NCBI GenBank assembly: GCA_963676095.1
Contig: OY781040.1
Location: 1,116,001-1,180,000 of the forward strand
DNA length: 64,000 nt
Source of the DNA: G963676095 sp963676095
Lineage (GTDB): Bacteria; Bacteroidota; Bacteroidia; Bacteroidales; Prolixibacteraceae
Direction of reading: 5' to 3'
This document shows positions 44,898 to 53,443 of the stretch, piece by piece (the stretch's first letter is position 1; every line of letters starts with the position of its first letter). Position numbers and translations under genes: made by a program. The notes under the pieces are model-generated. The model saw only the letters and a program-made list of their open reading frames with translations. It ran no database searches and had not been told where the DNA came from.

Positions 44898-45965
44898 ATG
44901 AAAGATAAACAGGAAAAAAATATTTGCGGCATTCAGCAAATCGGTATCGGGCTAAAAAATGCCAGGGAAGCCTGGAAATGGTACCGGAAAGTATTTGGAA
45001 TGGATATCCGTATTTTCGAAGATACCGCAACAGCCAAACTCATGCTGCACTACACCAATGGCAAACAATGTAACCGGTATGCAGCCCTGGCAATGAACAT
45101 GGAAGGCGGGGGCGGTTTCGAGATCTGGCAACATACCGATATGATACCCCAACCTCCTGTTTTTGATGTCAGCCTGGGAGACTGCGGAATTTTTATCTGT
45201 AAGATGAAATGCCGGGATATAAAAAAAGCTTTCGAGGGGCACCAGGCATTAGGAATAAATATCTTAGGCAACTTAAGCCGGGACCCAAAAGGGCATTTTC
45301 ATTATTACCTGCAGGATCCGTACAGCAATATTTTCGAAGTAGTTGAAGAACCGGTTTTCTTCCTGAAGCAAAAATCCCTGACAGGAGGTGTTGCCGGTAC
45401 TGTGATTGGCGTCTCAGATATAGAAAAGGCCAAACAAATATATACCGGCATTCTTCAGTACAGCGAAACTGTTTTCGATGAAACCTGCCACTTTGATGAC
45501 TTTTTACCATTGCCCGGAGGAAAAGAGAAATACCGGCGTATCCTGTTGAAGCATAAACCGAGAACAGGCCCCTTCAGCAAGCTCCTTGGCCCGACTCAGA
45601 TTGAACTGGTACAGGCTCTGGACAGGCCCTCCCGGATAATATACCAGGACCGCATCTGGGGAGAACTCGGATTTATTCATCTCTGCTTTGATATCCAGGG
45701 AATGGATTCACTCAAAAAAGAATGTGAATCGAAAGGATTCCCGTTTACGGTAAACAGTGCTGATAGTTTTGATATGGGATCAGCTGCCGGTCATTTCAGT
45801 TATATCTCAGACCCGGACGGAACTCCGATCGAATTTGTTGAAACACATAAGTTACCTGTTATTGAGAAACTCGGCCTTTATCTGAACCTGAAAGGAAGAG
45901 ATCCGGAAAAATCACTTCCGGACTGGATGATGAAAGCATTACAGTTTAGCCGGGTAAAACCATAA
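44898..45965 (+). CDS. Two-module VOC-superfamily protein (dioxygenase/glyoxalase-like)
   Basis: The 355-residue product has two VOC-type modules (about 10-155 and 165-315): GIGLKNAREAWKWYRKVFGM, HYYLQDPYSNIFEVVEE, GVSDIEKAKQIYTGILQYSE and YISDPDGTPIEFVETHK. The paired beta-alpha-beta units resemble extradiol dioxygenases, HPPD and glyoxalases, which bind a metal through His and Glu. The usual His on the first strand is not evident in module 1 (Gln-Gln-Ile-Gly), while HLCFD in module 2 and the Glu positions are present, so metal binding is uncertain. It is the last gene of the cluster, coupled to the SDR. Confidence 0.75.
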   Translation: MKDKQEKNICGIQQIGIGLKNAREAWKWYRKVFGMDIRIFEDTATAKLMLHYTNGKQCNRYAALAMNMEGGGGFEIWQHTDMIPQPPVFDVSLGDCGIFICKMKCRDIKKAFEGHQALGINILGNLSRDPKGHFHYYLQDPYSNIFEVVEEPVFFLKQKSLTGGVAGTVIGVSDIEKAKQIYTGILQYSETVFDETCHFDDFLPLPGGKEKYRRILLKHKPRTGPFSKLLGPTQIELVQALDRPSRIIYQDRIWGELGFIHLCFDIQGMDSLKKECESKGFPFTVNSADSFDMGSAAGHFSYISDPDGTPIEFVETHKLPVIEKLGLYLNLKGRDPEKSLPDWMMKALQFSRVKP

Positions 45966-46200
45966 AACTGAAACAGGAACAGAATCTTAGCCTTTTCGCA
46001 TTCAAATAAACAGGAGAATGAAACGGCAGGCATTTAATCAACACTGGACAAAAAATATTATCTTCAGGTTTTTTGTGAGTATTTTTGAATGCAAAATTGT
46101 ATTGTTTAGTGAAAACTATTTACCGGCATTTCGGAGAAAGCGCATCTCTGCCTTATCTTGGATAGCCGGCAACCTATAACTATTCAAATAATTATACAAA

Positions 46201-48012
46201 ATGAAACATTTACTAACCATTACCCTAAACCTGATCGTAATTGCCTCGTTCGGACAATGGCAACCAGCCGGAAACAGAATAAAGACCGAATGGGCCGGAC
46301 AAATCGATGTAAAACATGTCCTTCCTGAATACCCTAGACCCCTTATTGAGCGATCGGAATGGGAAAACCTGAACGGACTTTGGGAATATGCCATCGCCGA
46401 TATAGCAAATTCTGAACCTCAGAATTTTGACGGACAGATCCTTGTCCCGTTTCCTGTAGAATCGGGCCTTTCCGGTGTCCAAAAGGAAGTCGGTCCGGAT
46501 AAAGTTCTTTGGTACAAACGATCATTTTCCATTCCCTCCAGCTGGAAAAACAAAAAAGTCCTGTTGAACTTCGGGGCCGTCGACTGGAAAGCAGAGGTCT
46601 GGATTAACGACATTAAGGTTGGGTCCCATACCGGAGGCTATACCCCTTTCACATTTGAGATAACACCCTTCCTGAATAAAACAAAGGAGCAACAACTGGT
46701 TGTAAAAGTCTGGGACCCGACAGATGACGGGTATCAGCCAAGAGGAAAACAAACCAGTAAACCCGAAGGGATCTGGTACACCTCCGTAACAGGCATCTGG
46801 CAAACAGTATGGATGGAACCGGTGGATGAAAAATATGTCGAAAGTATAAAAACCACTCCGGACATCGACCATAACCGGATCAACATAAGTGTAAAATCAT
46901 CCGGAACAGATTTTTCTGATATTTACCGCATTGATATTAAAGACGGAAATAAACAAATTGTTTCGGTTAAAGCATCTGCATCACAACCTGTTGAAATAAC
47001 ACTCCCTGCACCTAAACTCTGGAGTCCGGATTCTCCTTTCCTCTACCGGATGGAAGTTACCCTGCTGAATGGCAATAAAGAGATTGATCAGGTGAAAAGC
47101 TATTTTGCCATGCGTAAGATCTCGACCCGGAGAGACAAAAACGGCATCGTCAGGCTTCAGTTAAATAACCGGGACCAGTTTCAGTTCGGCCCGCTCGACC
47201 AGGGATGGTGGCCTGACGGTTTGTATACTGCCCCTACCGACGAAGCGCTGAAATACGACCTTATAAAAACAAAGGAACTTGGATTTAACATGATCCGGAA
47301 ACACGTCAAAGTCGAACCGGCCAGATGGTACACTTACTGCGATCAGCTTGGCATCCTGGTGTGGCAGGACATGCCCAGTGGCGACCATTCGCCCCAATGG
47401 CAAAACCACCAGTATTTTAACGGGCAGGAGTTCATGAGAAGCCCGGAATCTGAGGCCGGGTACCGGAAAGAATGGAAAGAAATTATCGATTTTCTCTGGT
47501 CCAATCCCTCCATTGTTTGCTGGATTCCTTTCAACGAAGCCTGGGGACAGTTTAAAACGCCCGAAATTGTTGCGTGGACAAAAGAGTACGATCCAAGCCG
47601 TCTCGTAAATCCGGCAAGCGGAGGAAATCATTATCAGGTCGGCGATGTGCTCGACCTGCATAACTACCCGGGACCTGACCTATACCTGTATGATGCGCAG
47701 AGGGCAACAGTACTGGGCGAATACGGGGGAATCGGCCTCGCACTGGAAGGTCATCTCTGGGCTCCTGAAAAAAACTGGGGATATATCCAGTTCAAAGATT
47801 CAAAAGCAGTAACCGATCAGTATGTCGAATATGCCGAAAAATTATATCAGCTGATAAAAGCAGGGTTCTCCGCAGCCGTTTATACCCAAACCACGGATGT
47901 CGAAGGTGAAGTTAACGGGTTAATGACCTATGACAGAAAAGTTGTTAAAGTAGACGAAGGAAGGGTACGGGAAATAAACCGGAAAATATGTAATGCAATA
48001 AACGAAAAATAA
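46201..48012 (+). CDS. Secreted glycoside hydrolase family 2 enzyme
   Basis: The 603-residue product has a short signal peptide, an N-terminal jelly-roll (about 45-200, RPLIERSEWENLNGLWEYA, FGAVDWKAEVWINDIKVGSH, TGGYTPFTFEIT), an Ig-like middle domain and a TIM barrel from about 310. The acid/base Glu is in WIPFNEAWGQF and the nucleophile Glu in VLGEYGG. GH2 covers beta-galactosidases, glucuronidases, mannosidases and arabinosidases; I cannot choose. It stands alone, convergent with the beta-barrel gene, with a shared terminator. Confidence 0.9.
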   Translation: MKHLLTITLNLIVIASFGQWQPAGNRIKTEWAGQIDVKHVLPEYPRPLIERSEWENLNGLWEYAIADIANSEPQNFDGQILVPFPVESGLSGVQKEVGPDKVLWYKRSFSIPSSWKNKKVLLNFGAVDWKAEVWINDIKVGSHTGGYTPFTFEITPFLNKTKEQQLVVKVWDPTDDGYQPRGKQTSKPEGIWYTSVTGIWQTVWMEPVDEKYVESIKTTPDIDHNRINISVKSSGTDFSDIYRIDIKDGNKQIVSVKASASQPVEITLPAPKLWSPDSPFLYRMEVTLLNGNKEIDQVKSYFAMRKISTRRDKNGIVRLQLNNRDQFQFGPLDQGWWPDGLYTAPTDEALKYDLIKTKELGFNMIRKHVKVEPARWYTYCDQLGILVWQDMPSGDHSPQWQNHQYFNGQEFMRSPESEAGYRKEWKEIIDFLWSNPSIVCWIPFNEAWGQFKTPEIVAWTKEYDPSRLVNPASGGNHYQVGDVLDLHNYPGPDLYLYDAQRATVLGEYGGIGLALEGHLWAPEKNWGYIQFKDSKAVTDQYVEYAEKLYQLIKAGFSAAVYTQTTDVEGEVNGLMTYDRKVVKVDEGRVREINRKICNAINEK

Positions 48013-48033
48013 AATACACGATCTCATTACATT

Positions 48034-48074
48034 AAAAAAAGAGGCAATCCTTTTGTGGATTTGCCTCTTTTTTT
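48034..48074. terminator. Bidirectional terminator between GH2 and beta-barrel genes
   Basis: AAAAAAAGAGGCA-ATCC, 6-nt loop, GGAT-T-TGCCTCTTTTTTT. It serves both convergent genes. Confidence 0.88.
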
Positions 48075-48083
48075 CCCATCAGT

Positions 48084-48734
48084 TTATAACACGAATTCCA
48101 CGCCGATGTTTGCATTAATCCGCATCATGGTCTTATCACTAGAATCATACAACTTGTTAAAGAATATTGTATAATCGGGAGCAAAAGTAATCCCCACCCT
48201 CTTGTTCACATTATATCTCATGAGAACTCCTCCAACAGCCCCGGAAAGACTATTGTTATAATTAGTCTTTATATAATTATTCCTATTAGAAGAAGAACCA
48301 TCAGGCTTGTACGAGTTTTGATTCTGGTTAAGTACATATTCCAGTCTTATCCCCGGGGAAAGATAAAAATCGAACTTATTGAAAGAAAAAACCCTGAAAT
48401 CCAGCCTGGGATTAATATCCAGGTTATTCAATGTAGACTCCGTCCGGTAATTAACTTCCTCACCAGTACTACTGGATATCATCTTTCTTCCATAGCTATT
48501 TTCGGAATACCTCATCTCAACACGCAACCGTACCAGCTTGGAGAAGCGGAACCCCGCATCTATGCCCACATTAAAATCAATATTGGCATTCTCATATTTT
48601 TTATAACCATTTTCATTATAGTACGAGTTGATATCAAAATTATACCCCCCGCTCACACTTCCAGTGAAACGGGACTGAGAGAATGCCATTCCTGAAAATA
48701 ACATACAAAATACAAGTATCCAATACCTTTTCAT
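48084..48734 (-). CDS. Small outer-membrane beta-barrel protein
   Basis: The 216-residue product has a signal peptide (WILVFCMLFSGMAFSQ) and alternating strands with aromatic girdles (FTGSVSGGYNFDINSYYNEN, FDFYLSPGIRLEYVLNQNQN) ending in VEFVL, consistent with an eight- to ten-stranded barrel of the OMP_b-brl type. No enzymatic motif is visible. Function unknown. Confidence 0.75.
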   Translation of the reverse strand: MKRYWILVFCMLFSGMAFSQSRFTGSVSGGYNFDINSYYNENGYKKYENANIDFNVGIDAGFRFSKLVRLRVEMRYSENSYGRKMISSSTGEEVNYRTESTLNNLDINPRLDFRVFSFNKFDFYLSPGIRLEYVLNQNQNSYKPDGSSSNRNNYIKTNYNNSLSGAVGGVLMRYNVNKRVGITFAPDYTIFFNKLYDSSDKTMMRINANIGVEFVL

Positions 48735-49034
48735 ATTCTTAATTTTTCAATTTAGACGTCTTCAATTATTAGTTATCTGCTCAACTTTTTGTTCTCAAAA
48801 GACTTATTCAAAGATTACCATCTAAAAATCATCTGTCAAGACTTTCAGACGATAATTATCTTTTTCCGGATATCCCTCCAAAATTAACCGATATTTCCTA
48901 TTTGCAAAAACAAAAACTCACATATATCGAAGATCTTCTCTGAAAACCTAAAAAACGGCACATTAATCAATCATCAATCATCAATAATAAATTGCTTAGT
49001 GTTATTTTTGTCCCTTTAATTAATTGCATCAAAA
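48735..49034. other. Divergent intergenic region, beta-barrel gene / mnmA
   Basis: The 300-bp region is AT-rich and has a small direct repeat AATCATCAATCATCAATAAT (48969-48988 area) and the mnmA -7 element. Nothing else stands out. Confidence 0.45.
49003..49010 (+). promoter_or_regulatory. -7 element of mnmA
   Basis: TATTTTTG matches TAnnTTTG, 24 bp before the ATG; the -33 element is not clear. Confidence 0.45.
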
Positions 49035-50213
49035 ATGAAAAGGGTTGTTATTGGTTTATCGGGGGGGGTCGACTCAAGTGTCGCAGCATACCTGCTAAAG
49101 AAGCAGGGTTACGATGTTATTGCTTTATTCATGATTAACTGGCACGACCGGACAGGAACGCTAACCGGACAATGCACATGGGAAGATGATGCCCTGATTG
49201 CGGAGATGGTCGCAAAAAAGCTGGAAATACCTTTTCACATTGTCGATCTCAGCAAAGATTATAAAAAAAGGGTTGTCGATTACATGTTCGACGAGTACGG
49301 CAAAGGCAGGACCCCAAATCCGGATGTACTTTGCAACCGGGAAATCAAGTTTGACATCTTCATGGACGAATGCATGAAATATGGCGCCGACTACGTGGCA
49401 ACCGGTCATTACTGCCGTAAAGGAGAAGTGCATCATGAAGGGCAAACGTTATACCGACTGCTGGCGGGCACCGATCCGAACAAGGACCAGAGCTACTTTC
49501 TGTGCCAGCTAAACCAGGAACAATTAAGTAAGTCCCTGTTCCCTGTCGGCGATCTGCTTAAACCGGAGGTAAGGCGCATTGCTACGGAACAACAGTTGCC
49601 CACTGCCACGAGGAAAGATTCCCAGGGAATTTGCTTTGTCGGGAAAGTAGATTTACCCACTTTTCTGCAGCAACAGCTGGAACCCAGGACAGGAAATGTT
49701 ATCGAAATTTCTTCATCTTTTGTTGAAAAGAAAAAACAGGTGGAAAAATCACCCGAGAACTTCAGAAAGCTGTGTTTCGCTTATCCTTATAAACCCTGGA
49801 ACGGGAAGGTGATCGGGGAACACAGGGGGGCGCACTTTTATACCATCGGGCAAAGAAAGGGATTGAATATAGGTGGCCATACCGAACCGCTTTTCATCAT
49901 TGGCACTGATGTCAAAAGGAATATTATTTATGTGGGGGAAGGTCAGGAACACCCCGGATTATACCGTCCAGGCCTGTTCGTTGCCAGGGACGGGATCCAT
50001 TGGATAAGACCGGACATGGAAATGGAAACAGGCGAAACGCGCCGTTATGATGTCAGGGTACGCTACCGCCAGCCCCTTGAGCCGGCCACGCTCTATCAAC
50101 GGGAAGAAGGACTGTATCTGTTGTTCGACCAGGAGCAAAGAGGGATTACCTCCGGACAGTTTGCCGCATGGTATTCCGGTGACGAACTGGTCGGTTCAGG
50201 GTCAATCTCCTGA
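49035..50213 (+). CDS. mnmA: tRNA-specific 2-thiouridylase
   Basis: MnmA thiolates U34 of tRNA-Lys, -Glu and -Gln. The 392-residue product has the PP-loop SGGVDSSVA (residues 9-17), the first catalytic Cys in PDVLCNREIKF, ATGHYC, KDQSYFL, the second catalytic Cys in DSQGICFVGK, and the C-terminal FYTIGQRKGLNIGG and beta-barrel RNA-binding region. The segment about 225-260 (SSFVEKKKQVEKSPENFRKL) is an insertion compared with the E. coli protein. It is a stand-alone gene with consensus -7 box. Confidence 0.95.
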   Translation: MKRVVIGLSGGVDSSVAAYLLKKQGYDVIALFMINWHDRTGTLTGQCTWEDDALIAEMVAKKLEIPFHIVDLSKDYKKRVVDYMFDEYGKGRTPNPDVLCNREIKFDIFMDECMKYGADYVATGHYCRKGEVHHEGQTLYRLLAGTDPNKDQSYFLCQLNQEQLSKSLFPVGDLLKPEVRRIATEQQLPTATRKDSQGICFVGKVDLPTFLQQQLEPRTGNVIEISSSFVEKKKQVEKSPENFRKLCFAYPYKPWNGKVIGEHRGAHFYTIGQRKGLNIGGHTEPLFIIGTDVKRNIIYVGEGQEHPGLYRPGLFVARDGIHWIRPDMEMETGETRRYDVRVRYRQPLEPATLYQREEGLYLLFDQEQRGITSGQFAAWYSGDELVGSGSIS

Positions 50214-50270
50214 AATTTCACTTCGTGTAGAATGAGGAAATTCAATCAGTACCGGATGTTTTTTCTATGA

Positions 50271-50289
50271 TAATTTTGGTATAACTTTG
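50271..50289 (+). promoter_or_regulatory. Two overlapping-phase -7 elements before yicC
   Basis: TAATTTTG (50271-50278) and TAACTTTG (50282-50289) both match TAnnTTTG, 24-35 bp before the ATG. They could give two start sites; no clear -33 box. Confidence 0.4.
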
Positions 50290-50312
50290 GGCAACTTTTA
50301 TAAAAGAAACAC

Positions 50313-51188
50313 ATGATCAAATCGATGACGGGCTATGGAAAAGCCGAATTTGAAGCAGTAAATAAAAAAATTACAATCGAAGTCAAGTCGCTAAACAGCA
50401 AACAGCTCGATATAAATTCCAGGATTCCAATGTTATATCGGGAAAAAGACTTGGAAATAAGAAGAGAAATCTCAGAAAAACTTGTCAGGGGAAAAATCGA
50501 TTTCTCCATTTTTCTGGAAAACCTGGGGGCTGAAAGCAACTCGGCGATCAACGAGGAAATCGTCACCAATTACTTCATCCAGCTCAGTGCCATTCAAAAA
50601 AAGCTGGGACTCCCGGTTTCCGAGCGGATCATGTCATCGGTAATGAGACTGCCGGATACCGTGAAAACGGTGTACGAAGAACTGGATGAAACCGAATGGC
50701 ATAAAATATTTGCCCGGATACAGGAAGTTATCGTTCGTGTCGATCAGTTCCGGATCCAGGAAGGAGAAGCCCTTGATCACGATATCCGCTCCAATATAAA
50801 AGAGATCCAGCGACTTTTCAAGCTGATCGACCCTTTTGAGAGCCAGCGTATCGAAAATATAAAGGCCCGCATACTTGAAAGCCTCAATGAGATCAATATT
50901 AACGGGAATATGGACAAAAACAGGTTCGAACAGGAACTTATCTATTATCTGGAGAAACTGGACATCAATGAAGAAAAGGTCCGTCTGACCAATCACTGCG
51001 AATATTTTCTCGAGACGCTCGACAGCCCGGAAACAGTCGGTAAAAAACTCGGGTTTATTGCCCAGGAAATCGGAAGGGAGATTAATACCATCGGGAGCAA
51101 AGCCAACGAAAGCCACATCCAGCGTATTGTGGTCCAAATGAAAGATGCGCTTGAAAAGATAAAGGAACAACTTCTTAATGTACTTTAA
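50313..51188 (+). CDS. yicC: YicC-family endoribonuclease
   Basis: The 291-residue product starts MIKSMTGYGKAE and ends in DALEKIKEQLLNVL, both diagnostic of YicC/YloC proteins, with EVKSLNSKQLDINSRIP and FIAQEIGREINTIGSKANES in between. YicC family members act as RNases on RNA (small-RNA turnover in E. coli). It heads the common Bacteroidota series yicC-gmk-nadD. Confidence 0.93.
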   Translation: MIKSMTGYGKAEFEAVNKKITIEVKSLNSKQLDINSRIPMLYREKDLEIRREISEKLVRGKIDFSIFLENLGAESNSAINEEIVTNYFIQLSAIQKKLGLPVSERIMSSVMRLPDTVKTVYEELDETEWHKIFARIQEVIVRVDQFRIQEGEALDHDIRSNIKEIQRLFKLIDPFESQRIENIKARILESLNEININGNMDKNRFEQELIYYLEKLDINEEKVRLTNHCEYFLETLDSPETVGKKLGFIAQEIGREINTIGSKANESHIQRIVVQMKDALEKIKEQLLNVL

Positions 51189-51255
51189 AAGCGGCATGGC
51201 CGGTACCGGCGTCATGGAATGGAATTAAGGTATAATTATCAATTAACGATCGTTA

Positions 51256-51828
51256 ATGGCAACAGGTAAACTCATTATTTTTTCGGCGCCATCGGGTTCA
51301 GGTAAAACGACTATTGTCAAACACCTTCTGGAACAGAATTTCGATCTGGAATTCTCGGTCTCGGCCACCAGCAGGCAACCGCGCAGTGCGGAAACAAACG
51401 GAATAGATTACTACTTCATAAGCGGAGAGGAGTTCAAAAAAAAAGTGGAGGCTGATGAATTTCTCGAATGGCAGGAGGTTTATCCCGGCACATGTTACGG
51501 CACCCTGAAATCGGAAGTTGAACGCATCTGCAACAACGGAAAAAATGTTATTTTTGATGTTGACGTGGTCGGTGGTACCAATATTAAAAAAATTTACGGT
51601 GACAGGGTCCTTGCCGTTTTTGTGAGGCCGCCGTCAATTGAGGAACTTGAAAAGCGTTTGAGGGCACGTTCGACCGATTCGGATGAGGTAATTCAGAAAA
51701 GGGTAAAAAAAGCCTCCTACGAACTTACCTTTGCCCCTTATTTCGACGTTATCCTTGTTAATGACAATCTGACGGATGCGCTGGCAAATGCGGAAAAAAT
51801 AGTAGGAGATTTTCTTTTTTACAGCTAA
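51256..51828 (+). CDS. gmk: Guanylate kinase
   Basis: Gmk phosphorylates GMP to GDP. The 190-residue product has Walker A APSGSGKTT (residues 10-18), SVSATSRQPRSAETNGIDYY for GMP binding, the EVYPGTCYGT strand, and lid residues RLRARSTDSDEVIQKR. It follows yicC by 67 bp. Confidence 0.97.
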   Translation: MATGKLIIFSAPSGSGKTTIVKHLLEQNFDLEFSVSATSRQPRSAETNGIDYYFISGEEFKKKVEADEFLEWQEVYPGTCYGTLKSEVERICNNGKNVIFDVDVVGGTNIKKIYGDRVLAVFVRPPSIEELEKRLRARSTDSDEVIQKRVKKASYELTFAPYFDVILVNDNLTDALANAEKIVGDFLFYS

Positions 51829-51951
51829 ACTTATTGGTTTCACAGGGCAATGCGCATTGCTTCTTTCTGAAGGGAATAAAAGAACCACATCAGGATATAC
51901 GGGTTCCACGTGAACGCACAGAAATAGAGTAGACGAATAAAGTTTTTTCAC

Positions 51952-52536
51952 ATGAAGATTGGATTGTATTTCGGGACTTTTAACCCCGTGCATATCGGCC
52001 ACCTGGCAATAGCCAACTACATGGTCGAGTTCACGGAAATACAACAATTATGGTTCATCATAAGCCCCCAGAATCCATTTAAGGAAGAAAAAAACCTGCT
52101 CAAGGATTACCACCGGTTGCAACTTGTACGCCGTGCGATAGAAGACGATCCCCGATTTCGCGCTTCAGCTGTTGAATTCAACCTTCCCCGCCCCTCCTAT
52201 ACGATTGATACCCTGGTTTATCTTCAGGAAGAACATCCCGGTGACGAGTTTTTCCTGATTATGGGGGCAGATAACCTCGAATCAATCCATAAATGGAAAA
52301 ACTATGAAATGCTCCTCGGAAATTACGGGATACTGGTCTATCCCCGTCCCGGATATGAAATCAAAAGAGAGGAACTGCCACCCCGGATGCAGGTTGTCAA
52401 TGCCCCTCTTATGGAGATCTCTGCCTCATTTATCCGGAAAGCTATTGAAGATGGAAAAGATATCCGGCATTTTCTCCCGGCAAAGGCATATCAGTATCTC
52501 GATGAAATGAATTTTTACAAAAAGCGGCCAAGCTAA
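51952..52536 (+). CDS. nadD: Nicotinate-nucleotide adenylyltransferase
   Basis: NadD adenylates nicotinate mononucleotide in NAD synthesis. The 194-residue product carries YFGTFNPVHIGHL (the nucleotidyltransferase GxFxPxHxGH motif), ISPQNPFKEEKN, LIMGADNLESIHKWKNY and the C-terminal ISASFIRKAI (SSTxxR-like). It completes, with nadB and nadC elsewhere in the window, three of the five de novo steps. It is the last gene of the yicC-gmk-nadD group. Confidence 0.95.
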   Translation: MKIGLYFGTFNPVHIGHLAIANYMVEFTEIQQLWFIISPQNPFKEEKNLLKDYHRLQLVRRAIEDDPRFRASAVEFNLPRPSYTIDTLVYLQEEHPGDEFFLIMGADNLESIHKWKNYEMLLGNYGILVYPRPGYEIKREELPPRMQVVNAPLMEISASFIRKAIEDGKDIRHFLPAKAYQYLDEMNFYKKRPS

Positions 52537-52806
52537 GCGAGGGACCTGAAGGACATCATCATTAAGCCCCTAAAAACGGGAACATGAAACGGCCATGAAA
52601 AAACTTTTCTCACACAGTCTCATGAGAACTTTTGAAAATCAGCCATTTATTATCTTGTTATATCGTAGGAGAATGTTTATCTGGGAGTTCCATCCGTTGA
52701 AGACCTAAATAAAAGTATCCCTATTAAATACGAAAATTTCAAAACATCAGATTGAAAAAGTAAACAGCTTTGTTTATCTGTTATTTTTTTTGAAAAAAGA
52801 TGATTT

Positions 52807-53307
52807 ATGAACAGCCACATTGACATAATAAAAGGAATCCATCCCGGAAAGTTCATCGAAAGGAACTTAAAGAAAAAGGGTATTACTCAACGTAGTTTGG
52901 CTCAGGAGACGGGTATCCCCTATCAAACCATCAATGCGATTATAGCAGGCAGACGTAATCTGACTATTGAGCAAGCCCTAAAAATAGAGACTTCGTTAGG
53001 TTATGTGGAAGGATTTTTAGCAATACTTCAACCCTATTACGATACAAAGCAATACAAGGAAAAAAAACTTGCCAGTCTTTATCACGGAAATCCCCATATC
53101 CGCAGATCTCTTTTCTGGGACACGGATTTTGATAAAATCAACTGGGCTAAATATAAAAATGCAGTCATTAAAAGGGTATTCGAAAGAGGCAGTAAAGACG
53201 AGATTGACGAAATTAAAAAGTTTTACAGCCTATCAACAAGCGAATTAGAGCAATACAAATCCAAGGAAGGCCGTTCAACCAAGTCAACTAAAAGATTCAA
53301 TGACTAA
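52807..53307 (+). CDS. HigA-like XRE regulator with DUF6922-type tail (orphan antitoxin)
   Basis: The 166-residue protein has an XRE helix-turn-helix at about 15-70 (GITQRSLAQETGIPYQTINA, IIAGRRNLTIEQALKIETSLG-type, typical of HigA) and a C-terminal region RRSLFWDTDFDKINWAKYKN followed by AVIKRVFERGSKDEI. The latter resembles DUF6922, found in antitoxins paired with AbiEii/AbiGii-type nucleotidyltransferase toxins. The next frame overlaps its end by eight bases, as in such pairs, but that partner is broken. Confidence 0.75.
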   Translation: MNSHIDIIKGIHPGKFIERNLKKKGITQRSLAQETGIPYQTINAIIAGRRNLTIEQALKIETSLGYVEGFLAILQPYYDTKQYKEKKLASLYHGNPHIRRSLFWDTDFDKINWAKYKNAVIKRVFERGSKDEIDEIKKFYSLSTSELEQYKSKEGRSTKSTKRFND

Positions 53308-53390
53308 TAAAACTCCAGTGAAACTACATTACGAAACGATTAATCCTTTATTGAGAAAGATTCTTCATGACATTGCGAGTTTTGGTTACT
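53300..53390 (+). pseudogene. Truncated AbiEii-like nucleotidyltransferase toxin (5' end only)
   Basis: ATG at 53300 begins MTNKTPVKLHYETINPLLRK then ILHDI, the usual first residues of AbiEii/AbiGii-family toxins found after DUF6922 antitoxins. After about 27 codons the similarity ends and the frame runs into the 3' end of the HTCS gene on the other strand (nominal stop 53533). The nucleotidyltransferase core with its GGT and DxD motifs is missing. The boundary at about 53390 is approximate. Confidence 0.5.
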
Positions 53391-53443
53391 TCCCCGTCCA
53401 ATCATTCAAACACAAAACAATCCGGCCATCCGGTACCCAACGG

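Noticed and set aside
44898..45965. Calling the VOC protein 4-hydroxyphenylpyruvate dioxygenase and the cluster tocopherol-like
   Set aside because: The metal-binding His of module 1 and the HPPD C-terminal motif are not evident, and no prenyltransferase or cyclase is present; only the superfamily can be supported.
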